NCBI GenBank assembly: GCA_032191485.1
Contig: JAVDOI010000011.1
Location: 2,575,438-2,639,437 of the forward strand
Direction: 5' to 3'
Origin: Leptoclinus maculatus
Lineage: Eukaryota; Chordata; Actinopteri; Perciformes; Stichaeidae
Length of the DNA: 64,000 nt
Numbering within the stretch: the first letter of the stretch is position 1; each line of letters begins with the position of its first letter. Both the position numbers and the translations under genes were made by a program. The notes beneath the pieces are model-generated. The model made no database searches. It saw only the letters and a list, made by a program, of their open reading frames with translations, and was not told the DNA's origin. Below, in pieces: positions 50,791 to 62,439 of this stretch.

Positions 50791-53159
50791 CTGCATGAAT
50801 ACTAATGGTACATAAATAAAACTACTATAACATATTCTAAACTATCGTATTTGGAAGTGAAAATAAAAGTAAAAGCACCTTCGAAAAACTACAGTAAGTA
50901 AATAGAGTCAAGGTTGTTAAAGCTCTACAAAGATGAGTTTGGATGACACTTAAATGTTGAATAGTATTGTTAAAATCTGTGTTTTTCACTTCTAACCAAC
51001 TGGTTTAGTTGTAACAAAATGTTATATCATCCACTATAACATCAATTAACTAATTAAATAAATGAAGGAATAAATAACTAAAAGACTGGTATTCTTTTCT
51101 GAAATGCCAGCACGCCTGTTTTTTGATTGTTTCACTTGTTTGGCATCAATATCAAGTTTAATTACTTTGAAGGTTTTGGTGACGGTTTTTTGGTCAAACT
51201 TCTGAAATCTCAGAGTCCGTGCTCCTTTTCATACATTCAAACTGACAAACATAACATGTCGCGTGTTTTTGTTCAAATCATTTGGACAGATCTTATGTGC
51301 AATTCCTTAAATGTTCATCTCAAGGTTTCAGAACAGCCAAATGGTTCCGATGAAATACCAATAAAGTGTACAGAACTCTTCTCTCCTATTGTTTACTTCC
51401 TTAAATGTTTCTTCTTTTACAATGATTTTTAGGAAACCCCAGAGTCCACACGCTCAGTAGAAATGTTGGTAGAACCACTAAATGGTTCTTGCAATCACAG
51501 CAAGAATAGAGTTGGCATTGCTCAATGATCTAACTCTGTAGAACCTCACTGTACTGGTTCCATGGAGAACCTTAGTGACTCTTTGGGCTGCTGCACAGAA
51601 CAACGTTGCTGCAGAATTGCTGCAGAATTTGCTGCAGAATTATAATCTGCAGCAACGATACATGTTCACTTTACAATGAAAGCGTTAAATGATGTCACCT
51701 GCTGGTTTTTAGTCACTGGTTATGTTCTTTAAAGCATGGCCCTGGTAATACAGCTCGGTGTATTTCTTTGTAAATCTCAGTACCAAAGTGACAACACAAA
51801 AAGTAGTTCTGGTAGCATTGCAGGAGGATTCTGGAGGATTAATTAGGCCGAGGTTTACTATTTTTAGACTCATTAATATCTCAACAATAATAAATAAGGC
51901 CGTATTTCCCCTCCAGAGAAATGTTCCTGAATTGTATACACACACAAAATGGAATATGGACACAATTCTTAAAAATAGAATGATAGTGTGGGATTTCAGA
52001 TGCAACCAAAGACTCCAGACTGCTAAACCGTGAGCACAAATCCATTGTTTCCACTAAAATAGAAATTCTAAATCATCCAGGACGGACTCATAAGGACTGC
52101 CACTTCAATGAGGTGTATGTGAAGGGTTGGGGATCAGTGGGGCTTCTTGGCCTCAGTATGTCTACAGGCCCTAACAGGCTACAACAGAATGCTGAAGGAT
52201 GACTAAAGTAATTACAAGCAGCAAAAAGAAGTATCTGAGAACACCATTTATTCAACGTTTTTTGGGGTTTACAGGTCCAACAAGGTCCTTCCTCGACCAT
52301 TGAACTGTTTGTTTTCTGGGTGTAAATTCTGAGGCTCAACCTAATGGCAACAGAGAGCCAAACAGGAGGGAGGGAGGGAGGATGACAGGCTTTGTCAAAC
52401 TAATCTGTGACATCCTTGATTGCAGAGGCAGTTGTCTTCTTTCTTTTTTTCTCCCAGCCTTCCTCAGGTCTGGGATCATTTCAGCTGTCAATTAAAATGC
52501 GTCCGTTATCGGACAACTTAGCGGCTAGACATCCATTATCGGACGCCCCTACTGTCTGGAGGGCCCCTTTGCCAGTTTTTTTTTTTTTTTACGCACAATT
52601 TGGACAAGACTCCACAAACAACCAGCTGACAGCATGTAAAGGAGTTTAACCATGCACGTCCATTTTTTTGTTGATACACACATTCATATTTTTTGGAGTA
52701 AATGTCAGTTCGTTCTAATGAGTGAGACAAATCTTTTGCAACAAAATTGTTATTTAAGCAGAAGTGACAAATTCGAGAATAACAACAATCATTAAACTGG
52801 AGGTTGATTGTTGCACGAAGACCTGCGTTGGCTGCATCGTCACATCATTGCCCGGACCAATGGGTGTGTTCCGACTCATTACTTCTCTTTACAGAAACAA
52901 TTAGTTAACACCAAAGTCCAAGGAAGCGTTTTCCACGATGAACAATGAACAATAACAGACACAAACTAATGACACAACAACGTCTAACAAAATTAACAAC
53001 ATCAGTAACAGGCGTAATCATCTTCATAATTATAACACTTGCACATTTACTCAAGTAATATTCAGATATTGTTTCCATTTGATGCTGCTTCTGCTCTGCA
53101 ACATTTCTAGAGACGCTTTCCTCTTTTTTTCCTCTCTTCGTTTTAATTTGGTTTGCAGG
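50791..53159. other. Intergenic; small repeats
   Basis: A TTGCTGCAGAA mini-array with 12-bp inverted ends lies at 51604-51657, and an interrupted GGGA run near 52366-52380. Frames at 51127-52033 lack domains. Confidence 0.5.
51440..51600. repeat. GGGTTCCA/GGTTCTTT-type fish repeat, right piece
   Basis: ACGCTCAGTAGAAATGTTGG, AGAACCACTAAATGGTTCTT, CTGGTTCCATGGAGAACC and GACTCTTTGGG mirror the left piece. The two may be ends of one element or separate insertions. Confidence 0.35.
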
Positions 53160-53697
53160 CCCCTGGTCCCCCAAACGCAAGCTAAACCGACCGGTAGGTC
53201 GCTAATATATCGGGGAGGCAACTGTGACAAATTCCTTTTGTCTCCGCTTTGCTGGTACTTTATTACCCAGACGAGCAGCATGGCCTGGAGATAACGATTC
53301 ATCACGCACAGCCGGCAACCATAGACAACGCCTTTGGGCAAAGTCAGCGAGGGGGTTTCATATTGAGAGAGAGAGAGGGAGAGAGGGTGTGCGCGTGTGC
53401 GTTTGTGTGTGTGCGTGCGTGTGTGTTTGTGAGAGGAGGGTGTACCTTAATTGGCAATGGGGCCTCATTGCATTAGTAAAATTGCTGATTACAATCCTGC
53501 ACAACATAATGTCACGTTTGCATTTAAAGGCTATATAGGTAGAGCTCTTATTTCATAACTAGTTTTCATGTGGCAGCCCATAATAACTCAGGGATCTCTA
53601 TTTAAATAATAATAATCATTTAATGTCCCTCATGTTTTGCAGCTATAGCTTATTAGATGGAATTTTAATGATCCTGATGGGAAACCTGGTCACTGCA

Positions 53698-53698
<1 letters not shown>
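53160..53698. promoter_or_regulatory. Two candidate conserved blocks split by microsatellites
   Basis: Left part (to 53360) has CGACCGGTAGGTCGC, GGAGATAACGATTCATCACG and AACCATAGACAACGCC. The right part (from 53436) has TACCTTAATTGGCAATGGGG, CTCATTGCATTAGTAAAATT and GATGGAATTTTAATGATCCT, and abuts a (GA)n array at 53699. Confidence 0.4.
53362..53432. repeat. (GA)n-(TG)n compound microsatellite
   Basis: A short GAGA run followed by an imperfect GTGTGCG run, separating two conserved-looking blocks. Confidence 0.85.

Positions 53699-53764
<66 letters not shown>
53699..53764. repeat. (GA)n microsatellite
   Basis: Perfect GA array of about 66 bp directly after a conserved-looking block. Confidence 0.95.
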
Positions 53765-53769
<5 letters not shown>

Positions 53770-55039
53770 CAAAATGAAGATACTTCGCCAAAGCGTTTAA
53801 CAGGGAGCATGAGCAGTTCATGCTAAATAACCTCATTAAATCCACAAACAGTGGTTCCCTTTGCAGAATGATGTCTAACTATGTGGACAGGTTGGTGCAA
53901 AAGGTGTTGAAATACATTTAGGTTGAGTATTATGTCACTGCATGCTCTTATTGAGCTCTGATCAAAACAAAACCTTTACATTTCATTTTAAAAACCAGAG
54001 TAATAACAATGGTTACTTTGTAGTTTCAATAAAAACACAGCATCATTTAGTAATTATTTAGTTTTGCTCTGATGTGTATAAGTCCATAATACAAACAGAT
54101 CATCTGATGTTAAATGTGACATATCAGTCTGAAGAGTCCCAAACTGCACATTAGAAATCAGATAACTTTAAAAAAAATCATTTTAATTCCCTTATGCTTC
54201 ATTATAACAGCAGCTCGTGGGAACTAATCACAGTGATGGCCTAAATTGTTGAGAATAATGAAACCAGACACTTGGTGTGTTGTTGAGTGTGAGCTCTGGT
54301 TGTCAGGCTCAATAAAGAGAACTGTGATATTGGTCCTGGTGATTAGAGGTTTACAGTTTTACCAAAGTGCTCAACATGTTGGCAAATGAACAGGACGCAA
54401 TGAAACGAGGTAATGGGAAGGTTTTAGGATGAGAATTCAGTGAAATGTCTTGCTTCACGATAGCAGAGTATCTGTTTAAAAAAACAACATTAAGTTAACA
54501 ACCTATAAGTGCATCAAATAAATAAATAAATAAAAAGTAGTTTGTCCTTAATGATAAATGTGGGGTCTCACATTTAAATAGAGTTGGCACAGGGCAGATC
54601 TATAACTTGTACTGCTGTCACGGTTACGTATGGAAGAGTTATGAGTGCTGTCTGGCTGAAATTAATAATAAAACAAGAATACATATTTGTCATATTTGAT
54701 CTTGAAGTGGATTAAAGTGGATTGACTGGTTTGTGATTTCTTTGACCTTATTGTTTATTCTGTCTCAGTCTCGATGTGATCAGATGTGTTTTAGGAGTAT
54801 GTTATCGTCTGATTGTATCTGTTGGACCATTGTTTTTACCGTGTCCTCATATCGGTAAACGAATTTACCGATGTTGGATAATATTATGGATCTACATCTG
54901 AATCTAAAATGGACCACTTGTGGGTCTTATGATATGGAAGCGGTTTGGGGGATCCCCCACAGCCTCAGCCTAAAGTCAAATATAATATAATAAATGTCCA
55001 TATTAGGAAATTGGCTTAGACTTCATGTCATAACAGTGC
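53765..55039. other. Intergenic; no gene
   Basis: AT-rich DNA with a short (AAAT)n near 54518-54533. Nothing else supportable. Confidence 0.5.
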
Positions 55040-55450
55040 GATGCACGATGCACCTACTGACAACAGACAGACAGACGTTTGGGAACCCCTGCGTTGGTGT
55101 AAACAACTCGGTTTGTGTCGCACACAGTCAGACGTCACCATCGCTAACAACAAGGAGAGATGTGCTACTATAGAGGTGCTTCCAAACGTTATGTTTCCGG
55201 CTTCAGGCCCATAGATCTCTCTGGTTTTGCATAAACGGCCAATTGCCTTGTCAGTAAGCTGATCTGCGGCTCTGCGCGTCCTCTCGTCCCTATTCATTTG
55301 ATTGTAACGCGCAAATATAAACAGGCCTAATAGCAGCCACACTCGCGCCGCTCTCGTCCCCCGCACGTTATTGATATGGCCCCTGAATCCACACAATTGA
55401 TTTTTATGCTTCCCCCTAGCCACCTTGTGCAGTTGAGAGATATCTTTATT
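55040..55450. promoter_or_regulatory. Candidate conserved non-coding block, about 2.4 kb upstream of the TLX ATG
   Basis: Balanced complex sequence with CGGCCAATTGCCTTGTCAGT, ATTCATTTGATTGTAACGCG, CAGGCCTAATAGCAGCC and CACACAATTGATTTTTATGC. The minus-strand 131-codon frame has no known domain. A proximal enhancer of the TLX gene is plausible by position. Confidence 0.4.
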
Positions 55451-55661
55451 CGCACGGAAAGTGAAATAAGTGCGTAATAAAACGGTGATATATTAAATCC
55501 GTTTTTTTTCCCCGTGTCGCGCTTTTATTGTGAGACATTTTTCAAATGTATTGAATTGAGACCCGCGTCGCTGCTCCGGGCCAAGAAAGGTTAAATAAGT
55601 TGTGCAAATCAGCAACGCGTTTGGCTCCACGATGGGACTCCAGCTGCTATTTATTTGTTTA

Positions 55662-55922
<261 letters not shown>

Positions 55923-55934
55923 GTATTCTTGCCT

Positions 55935-56135
55935 CTTCATTTGGAGATGTAAAACCTTTATACCACTCCTGGGTCTACATGTTGTTTCCTCATACAGGCT
56001 AAATATCGCTTACGGTTGCTTTACATTTCATTACTTTGTTTGGAATGGGCCTATCAGTGGCTTTAAATCAGACCTGGAGTCTGCACACTTCCCGTCAATA
56101 TTACTGGATTTATGGCTTCATTGTGTGCAACAGAT
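55935..56135. promoter_or_regulatory. Candidate conserved non-coding block near the TLX promoter
   Basis: Lies between the CTAT array and a CT/CA microsatellite; contains CGCTTACGGTTGCTTTACAT, CCTATCAGTGGCTTTAAATC and GTCAATATTACTGG. Confidence 0.3.
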
Positions 56136-56140
56136 TATTG

Positions 56141-56195
<55 letters not shown>

Positions 56196-56196
56196 A
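56141..56196. repeat. (CT)n-(CA)n compound microsatellite
   Basis: CT array with one CTAT interruption changing into a CA array. Confidence 0.9.
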
Positions 56197-56397
56197 TGAA
56201 TCTGGTGCACTAGTTGTTGTATCTTGTAGGACACAGTGTACTGATGTAACCTGCCATTAACAATAAGGGGATCCCATTCAGGCCCATTCTCAGCATCATC
56301 TGCTGCTTGCCATTTCGTTTTATATTCGCTCAGTGTTCATTGATCCGAATATTGGTGGATCCTAAAGTGGTGTACCGGGAAACTCTAGGGGTCCTTA

Positions 56398-56398
<1 letters not shown>

Positions 56399-56450
<52 letters not shown>

Positions 56451-56455
56451 ACATA
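56399..56455. repeat. (CA)n microsatellite
   Basis: CA array with CGCACA interruptions near its right end. Confidence 0.95.
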
Positions 56456-56989
56456 TACACCCATATTTCATTGCTGCCTTGAAAACTAAAAGTGCGCACC
56501 TGCTGTCACGTTTTGTGCCAAATCATGTCAAAACAGGGTGGTGGAGATGAGGCTTCCCAAACATGATTATCATCAAAGATTCTCCAGAGGCTTAAATGTA
56601 AAGGCGATGATCCATTAGCCTACATCACTTTGGGATTATACGTTTAAGATTGTTTTTAAACAAATATCTGCAAAAGTAGTAAAGATGGACACACAAATAT
56701 CTGAATTAACTGAGCATTTACAGTGACAGACTCATAAATACACACCTTAAAGATTCAACAATTAATACACAAAAATGTGTGTGTATATATATATATAATA
56801 TGTATCCAGTTAAAATGTATCAGGAGAAAAATATTTCTTGTTAAAGGTAAACTGAAAATGTATTCATGCAATTGAACATTACACCAAACTCCTATATATT
56901 GAGCCCTTTTCAGTATTTTTTACCATATACTGTAGACACGCAAATGTTTGTGACCCGGACCTTCAGCACCAGTAAAAGGCACACAACCT
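56456..56989. other. Intergenic upstream of the TLX promoter region
   Basis: AT-rich, with a (TA)n run at about 56786-56800. No coding feature. Confidence 0.5.
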
Positions 56990-57446
56990 CCCAGTGTAAT
57001 GCCAGAGAAGCTGCCAAAAAAAAAAAAAGCTGCGGCTTCTTTAAGAAATCCGAGCAAAAACAAACTGCCCTACCGAGGAGGAGGAGGGAGGAAGGGTGGG
57101 AGGGAGAGAGAGAGAGAGTGAGGGAGGCGAGGTTTGGCTGGATGACCGAATGGCAGCTTTTACGCAGAGGGTTGTCTCACCTGCTGAAACGCGCTTCTTC
57201 ACCATTCAGCACAACAGAGCCCTCCGTTCGCTCTCACCTCCAATTAATATCCACGCCGGCGAGGTCAGCGCTGCGCCCCGTCGCCTCTTTGGGTTCGTTT
57301 TGTTTCGTCTGTGGCTTTATTTTGATGCGACGAGCTTGGGTATCCTACCGTGCCCTCGGCGTATGGACCGTCCCTGCCAGAGTCGGCGAACAAAGCGCAT
57401 CAAGCCTCTCCAGAGAACTGAATCACGGATTTTGTTGTTGTTGTCT
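56990..57446 (+). promoter_or_regulatory. Putative promoter / first-exon region of the TLX gene
   Basis: Composition shifts here from AT-rich desert to CpG-richer sequence that continues into exon 1. It holds a poly-A run (57016-57028), a purine-rich GGAGG/GAGA block (57079-57130) and a mixed, CpG-containing stretch to 57446. I see no convincing TATA box. Long frames overlap here in two phases but neither carries a recognisable domain. Promoter status is inferred from position upstream of the TLX start. Confidence 0.4.
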
Positions 57447-57521
57447 GTAAGTACTCGGGATAACCATTTGGCATCTTTGGTTGTGTTTTTTTTTTCTTGT
57501 TGCTTCCTTGTATGTGTATAG
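57447..57521 (+). other. Possible 75-bp intron in the TLX leader
   Basis: A good donor (TCT/GTAAGTA) at 57447 is followed by a long T-rich tract (57484-57508) and a TATAG acceptor ending at 57521. The size fits the small introns common in fish. No strong branch-point match is visible and no transcript evidence is available, so chance pairing is possible. Confidence 0.3.
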
Positions 57522-57822
57522 TTCTCTGGGAAAGAACGCGCTGTTCAAGATGGATACGCTTTTTCTTAGTCCGATGGATAGGCATTTAATTTAGGGAACA
57601 CCTGATCCCGATGCTGGACTAAAATAATGGCAAGATTTTGGAAAGCGCTGGACACGTTGTTGGTTTCCTGGGAGTAGATCCGGCCTGTGTCTATGCTTGA
57701 AATCCAAAAAACACAGTCCGATACTGCAGCGCACATACAAACATTTCATTGAATTGCCATATGACAGAAATACATCCGAGCTGATAAAATCTGACAAACA
57801 CACCACCGGCAAAATAAAAACT
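57522..57822 (+). promoter_or_regulatory. Probable 5' leader of the TLX gene, with five short upstream ORFs
   Basis: Five upstream ATGs open short frames that all stop before the main ATG: 57550-57594 (14 codons plus stop), 57611-57622 (3), 57627-57677 (16), 57693-57752 (19) and 57761-57784 (7). The main frame stays open back to a TTG at 57697 but has no ATG before 57823, so the long frame does not imply an N-terminal extension. If this DNA is transcribed as leader, scanning ribosomes would meet all five. The transcription start is not visible, so leader status is inferred from position. Confidence 0.6.
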
Positions 57823-58330
57823 ATGGAGCACACCGGGATCGAGGAGGTGAACCAGACGCACCAGCAGCAGCATGAGCCCATCAGCTTCGGGATCGACCAG
57901 ATCCTCAACAGCTCGGACCAGTCCAGCGGCTGCATGCTGCCCAACCGGACCGGCGACCCGGATTACGCGCTGGCCCCGAACGTCTACAGCAACGGGTACA
58001 ACAGCGTCTACAACCCGGCCTGCTCCATGGCGGCGGGTCTGGCCGGCTCCTACAACGTCAACATGAACATGAACGTCAGCATGAACATGAACATGAACGT
58101 CAACGTGAACTCGGGCGGCGCCGGAGGGGTGATCCGGGTGCCGGCGCACAGACCCATGCCGCCTCCTCCGCCGCCCGCCGCCGCTGCGCCGCATCCGCCC
58201 CCTTCCGCGCATCCGGCGTGCATCGGACCCGGCATCGCCTCGATGCCCGGCATGGGGATGGGGAACGCGGCAAACTTCACCTTCCCGTGGATGGAGAGCA
58301 GTAGGAGGTTTGCCAAGGACAGACTAACAG
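57823..58330 (+). CDS. tlx2: TLX-family homeobox transcription factor, coding exon 1 (partial gene, continues past the window)
   Basis: This is the N-terminal exon of a T-cell leukemia homeobox (HOX11-type) nuclear transcription factor; in vertebrates the family specifies neural-crest, sensory-neuron, enteric and spleen fates. Residue 1 is the ATG at 57823 (A at -3, G at +4). The exon encodes 169 residues plus one base. SFGIDQIL at 21-28 fits an Eh1 Groucho-binding motif (F22, I24, I27, L28); VIRVPAHRP at 103-111 is a TLX block; FPWM at 154-157 is the PBX-contact motif. An Asn/Met/Val repeat fills about 78-96 and Pro/Ala runs 111-131. A donor (ACAG/GTAAAG) follows at 58331 in phase 1, as I recall for TLX genes. 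The homeodomain is not in this exon. Paralogue: the end RRFAKDRLT matches TLX2, not the RRYTKDRFT of TLX1 or RRFVKDRFT of TLX3 (from memory), whereas GSYNVNM and the GCM after ILNSSDQ resemble TLX1. The family is near certain; tlx2 over tlx1 is a moderate call. Confidence 0.93.
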
Positions 58331-59615
58331 GTAAAGAGTGTGCTCGTGACCCTGCAACACCCTGAAGTCTGATATGTGTTTCACTTTAAAAATATATCAT
58401 TTACCTTCACCCGCATTCCACACCTTTATAAATGAGCCCAAAAGAAGAGTAGCATTGTAGTATAGTATCCTCGTGGCCTTACATGTGTGAGCTGGGATTG
58501 TGTTATGTTAATGAGGAACTGGGCCTAATAGCTCGGCAGAGGGGAGCTGGCTTCATCTTTAGGTTGTAATCTATAACGAATCGTATATATGCGCACACGC
58601 AGAGTCACTTTTATTACACTGGAAGGGCAGTCTGATAAACGAGTGGAGAAATTGACATGGACGTGCTGATGAATCAGTATTGGACCATCACTCTCCATTT
58701 ACAGCGGATGACGGATAACGACGTTCCCCGGCTTTTCATGAGGATGAATGATTTTTTTTTGTTTCGTCTGCGAGCCAATTGAGAAAGTAGGAAGATGAGT
58801 CATAATAGTAATTACACGTGGCAGGTTAAAATGTATGTAACAGTGGGTTATTATTATTGTTGTTATTTTTATTATTAATATACATTCACAACATTTGCCA
58901 CTAAGAGTTAATGTGGCAATTGTATTGTAATTTAAAGATATATATTATCTAAAAGCAATGCCTCAATTATGTGTAGTTCTCAAAATTAAATCTGCATAAT
59001 TCACATTATAGTAAACTCTTCACACTCATTTGGTTCTGGTTTCTTTTATATTTTGCCCTGGTTTTATTAATAATCATAGTGCAGTAATAATACTGCTTTG
59101 TAGACTTTATTTTTAAATTAATAACCTTTAGCATTTACGCTCCTCTTTTTTTTGAAAAAGATAATAAAGAAGAAAACAAGCAAAACAAATAATTGCTTCT
59201 CTAAAATAAAAAAGTAATATGATAGGATTTATTTCTGTCTTTTTTTCCACAAGTCAATCTCTCTCGTTACATTTAACTGTAGATATTTGCTAACATGATG
59301 ACATTTTATATCAGCTTCAAATACACTCAGACACTTACCGAATCTTCATGCACTCGTATTATTACCAGGCGTTTATATCACGTGGTCTCGAGACGTTTAT
59401 ACAGCTTCAATTTTTAAATGTACTTATTTATTTTGACAGAGACAATGGCCATTGATCAACAGCGATATTAATGTGGCAGTGTTAGCCAAACGGCTGTGTT
59501 TCCCTTCGGCAGACATTAGCCATCCTCCCTTCAGCATAACATAACTATTCCTCTGAGTTCTTGAGTGAAGCGTCATGTCTTATGTTTTATTCTCTTTATT
59601 CATTTAGTTTTGGGA

Positions 59616-59723
59616 GGGGGGGGGGGGGGGGGTGGTGCCACTGGTCTGTTTCTCATGACCTCATCCTTATGAAGATGAAAATGAAGAGCATCATAGATTC
59701 CCCCATCTCCCCCCCCCCCCCCC
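59616..59723. repeat. Poly-G (17) and poly-C (15) tracts facing each other
   Basis: G17 at 59616-59632 and C15 at 59709-59723 are about 77 bp apart and could pair as an inverted repeat. The intervening sequence is unremarkable. Confidence 0.9.
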
Positions 59724-59829
59724 ACCACTCCACGCATTAAATATTCACTATTCCGTTCTTTCTAGCTGATTAATTATTAAATACTGGGGGACGATATGTC
59801 AACTGCAAAAAGATACAGTGTAAATAGGC

Positions 59830-59962
59830 TTATCAATTCTACTCATAGTCACCGAGGGCCTCTCGTTTAATTTCTCCCAGCTTTGTGTCGCTGTAATTAT
59901 TTCGCAGCTTATATCTTTCCACTGTATTGATCAGCCAAGGATCGGCAGCATGCTACAGTAGC

Positions 59963-59964
<2 letters not shown>
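59830..59964. promoter_or_regulatory. Candidate intronic conserved non-coding block
   Basis: Complex balanced sequence with TGTAATTATTTC-type homeodomain cores, ending where a (CA)n array starts. It differs sharply from the surrounding AT-rich intron. Conservation is inferred by eye only. Confidence 0.35.

Positions 59965-60030
<66 letters not shown>
59965..60030. repeat. (CA)n microsatellite
   Basis: Uninterrupted CA dinucleotide array of about 66 bp between two complex blocks in TLX intron 1. Confidence 0.95.
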
Positions 60031-60031
<1 letters not shown>

Positions 60032-60124
60032 AGCCCACTCACTATCCAGATTTAGCCTGCTCTGTTTCCTATAAAAGGCCGTAAATCAAATGGACTATCA
60101 TCTATCCTGATGGGCAGAGCACCA

Positions 60125-60128
<4 letters not shown>
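60031..60128. promoter_or_regulatory. Candidate intronic conserved block between two microsatellites
   Basis: About 98 bp of complex sequence containing CTATAAAAGGCC and GTAAATCAAATGG, bounded by (CA)n on the left and (CT)n on the right. The TATAAAAGG string resembles a TATA box but nothing else here suggests a promoter. Enhancer-like status is inferred. Confidence 0.35.

Positions 60129-60174
<46 letters not shown>
60129..60174. repeat. (CT)n microsatellite
   Basis: Perfect CT array of about 46 bp, followed by a short (TTG)n run. Confidence 0.95.
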
Positions 60175-60177
<3 letters not shown>

Positions 60178-62439
60178 TGTTGTTGTTTTTTCTCTTTCGC
60201 CTTTCGAGTTGAAACCGGAGGAGAAAAAAACGTCCTCGTGCAGCTTTAAACAGCTAAACATTTAGCCAAAGGCTTCCAGCTCTGTAGCCATGGGAGTGGT
60301 TTTTATTTTATATTTTGAAGGGATGTAAACGAAACCTGTTAAATTGCACAATAGGCTTCTCTCGTTCTTCACTCTGGCGCGCGTCCTTGTGGCCTAAATT
60401 CACGTTATAAATCACGAGAAGTTGTATCAGACTGACACAAAGGATTTAAGCTTCAGGGCGTTATATGAATCATTTAATCCACCTCTGAATGAAACTAATA
60501 CTTGTTTATTCACTAGTGGGTTTATGTTGATCACCAGCTCCTCTGTGTATTTGATCACATGGGCTTATGGGCAAATTAATTATATTTACATTATTCTTTT
60601 TATTATCCCATTCCAAATTTCACCGCAAATGTGAGATTATGATTATCCTTATTATTATAGCCTAATAGCAGCAGTAGCAGCAGTAGTGGTGGTAGATAGT
60701 ATTTTGGCGACATCAGCGTTATTTCTCTGTGCCATTCTGCTTAAAAAAGGTAACTTCATTTTACTTGATTTAACATTTCTTTTATATAAACCTGTTTTAA
60801 ACCTGCTCGATGCTCGGCAATTATTTTGATTACATAAAAAACACAAAACCAACAAAAAAATATGTAAAACAAGAAAACGTAAAACAGAAGAAATGAAGTG
60901 GCTCAGCTGTTGCAAATATATGTATTATATAATAATTATCTAATAAAAATCAAACTTGTGAGTCATTCTAACACATTTTCAAAATGTGTTTTCACATAAT
61001 GTGGACAGTTTCAATTCATACACATGATCATCAACCCTATACGATGGCCAAACACTAATGCATTAAATACAAAAATAAATTGTAATAATAACAATAATAA
61101 AAATACTAATAACAACAACATAAAATAATAATAGAAAGAATAAAATATAAAGTAGACCATTTGGGCATATTGACAATAAACAGAGCCACACTAGAGCCAC
61201 TAGCACCGATATAAAACATAATTAAACACTTTTCCTCTCCAATAAATCTCACATGTGTGTTAGAGCAGGAAAAGAAATCAGATTTTATTTCCTCGTGTTT
61301 GCACGCTGCCCTGATTCTCGGTGTGACAGAAGACAGTGTCCCTGCCTTTTGTCCCGTATAGTGTAATAAATAGCAATATATGTTCATGTTATATTTCAAT
61401 ATCCCCTTTAGAATCCTTCACGGATATATTTATTAGATTGCTACAGAGGTAATATCCGCAGTGGGGAAGGGAGGCGCTGTCACCGGGAAGTGTTATTAAG
61501 TATAGGTGGTTTTATTATCGGGAAACATATCCTCCGTGGTAGCATTTTTTTTGATATGCTTATGCTAAATCGTATTACACAGGCAGCAGATTTAGCATTC
61601 TCAGTCATTTTTCTTTTTCATTTGAGGGAGAGGAAGAACGAGTCAGGTCGTTTTGTTTTTCTGTCTTTTCTTTTCATTTTTTTTTTTTTTTATGGGATAA
61701 AAGATTTTCTCTCTTTTTAATAATAATAAATGGTCCAATGTGGTTCAGTTGTAATATACGTCTACTATCTGGATCAAACGCTGCATTAACAGTTTAACTG
61801 TTTATTTCAAGCTGTTCGAGATAATGTTACTGGATAATTATTCTTCTCATGGTGAAAATGATTAAAATCCTATAACATGCCAGAAAAAAAAAAACGTTGA
61901 TGTACCAATTTTGTATTTTTCACCACAATCACGTTTTATCTCGTGGGATTTAGAATTTCTCCAGCAACATATATTATAGGAAATTACAGGCTTGATCCAT
62001 GCGCTACAATTAGATATATTTATATTTCATATGTAGACTTTTTATGTGATTTTCTAAATATATTTGGACCTATACCTTTTCATTTGGGTATACCTTTAAC
62101 TCACTTTAAAAAACAACATTTAAGACACTGGCTTAATTTAAAGGCACAATGAACACATTTGAGTGCCATAAATACAAGAATACAGGAACATTATGGGTTA
62201 GTTTAATTTCTATCATTTCATTATAGGACTGATGCAGTTGAGTCTTAATTTGATGTTGGTTTTAAAATCCAGACATTACATTATTTCTTATAGTTTGCAC
62301 TCCTAATAATAATACTAATAGCGTGGATAAACCTGATATGCATATCTGATGCCTGAGTCAAAACATCAGACATGACCAGCACAGCATCCATAGCGTCACT
62401 GTATCGTATATTTCTCAACATTCTCCACGCTGTGAGGCC

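Noticed and set aside
56866..57450. 194-codon + frame just upstream of the TLX gene
   Set aside because: It crosses a poly-A run and a GA-rich tract, overlaps another long frame in a different phase, and shows no domain. More likely promoter/leader DNA.
57697..57822. N-terminal extension of the TLX protein
   Set aside because: The in-frame upstream codon at 57697 is TTG; there is no in-frame ATG before 57823, and the family starts with ME at this point.
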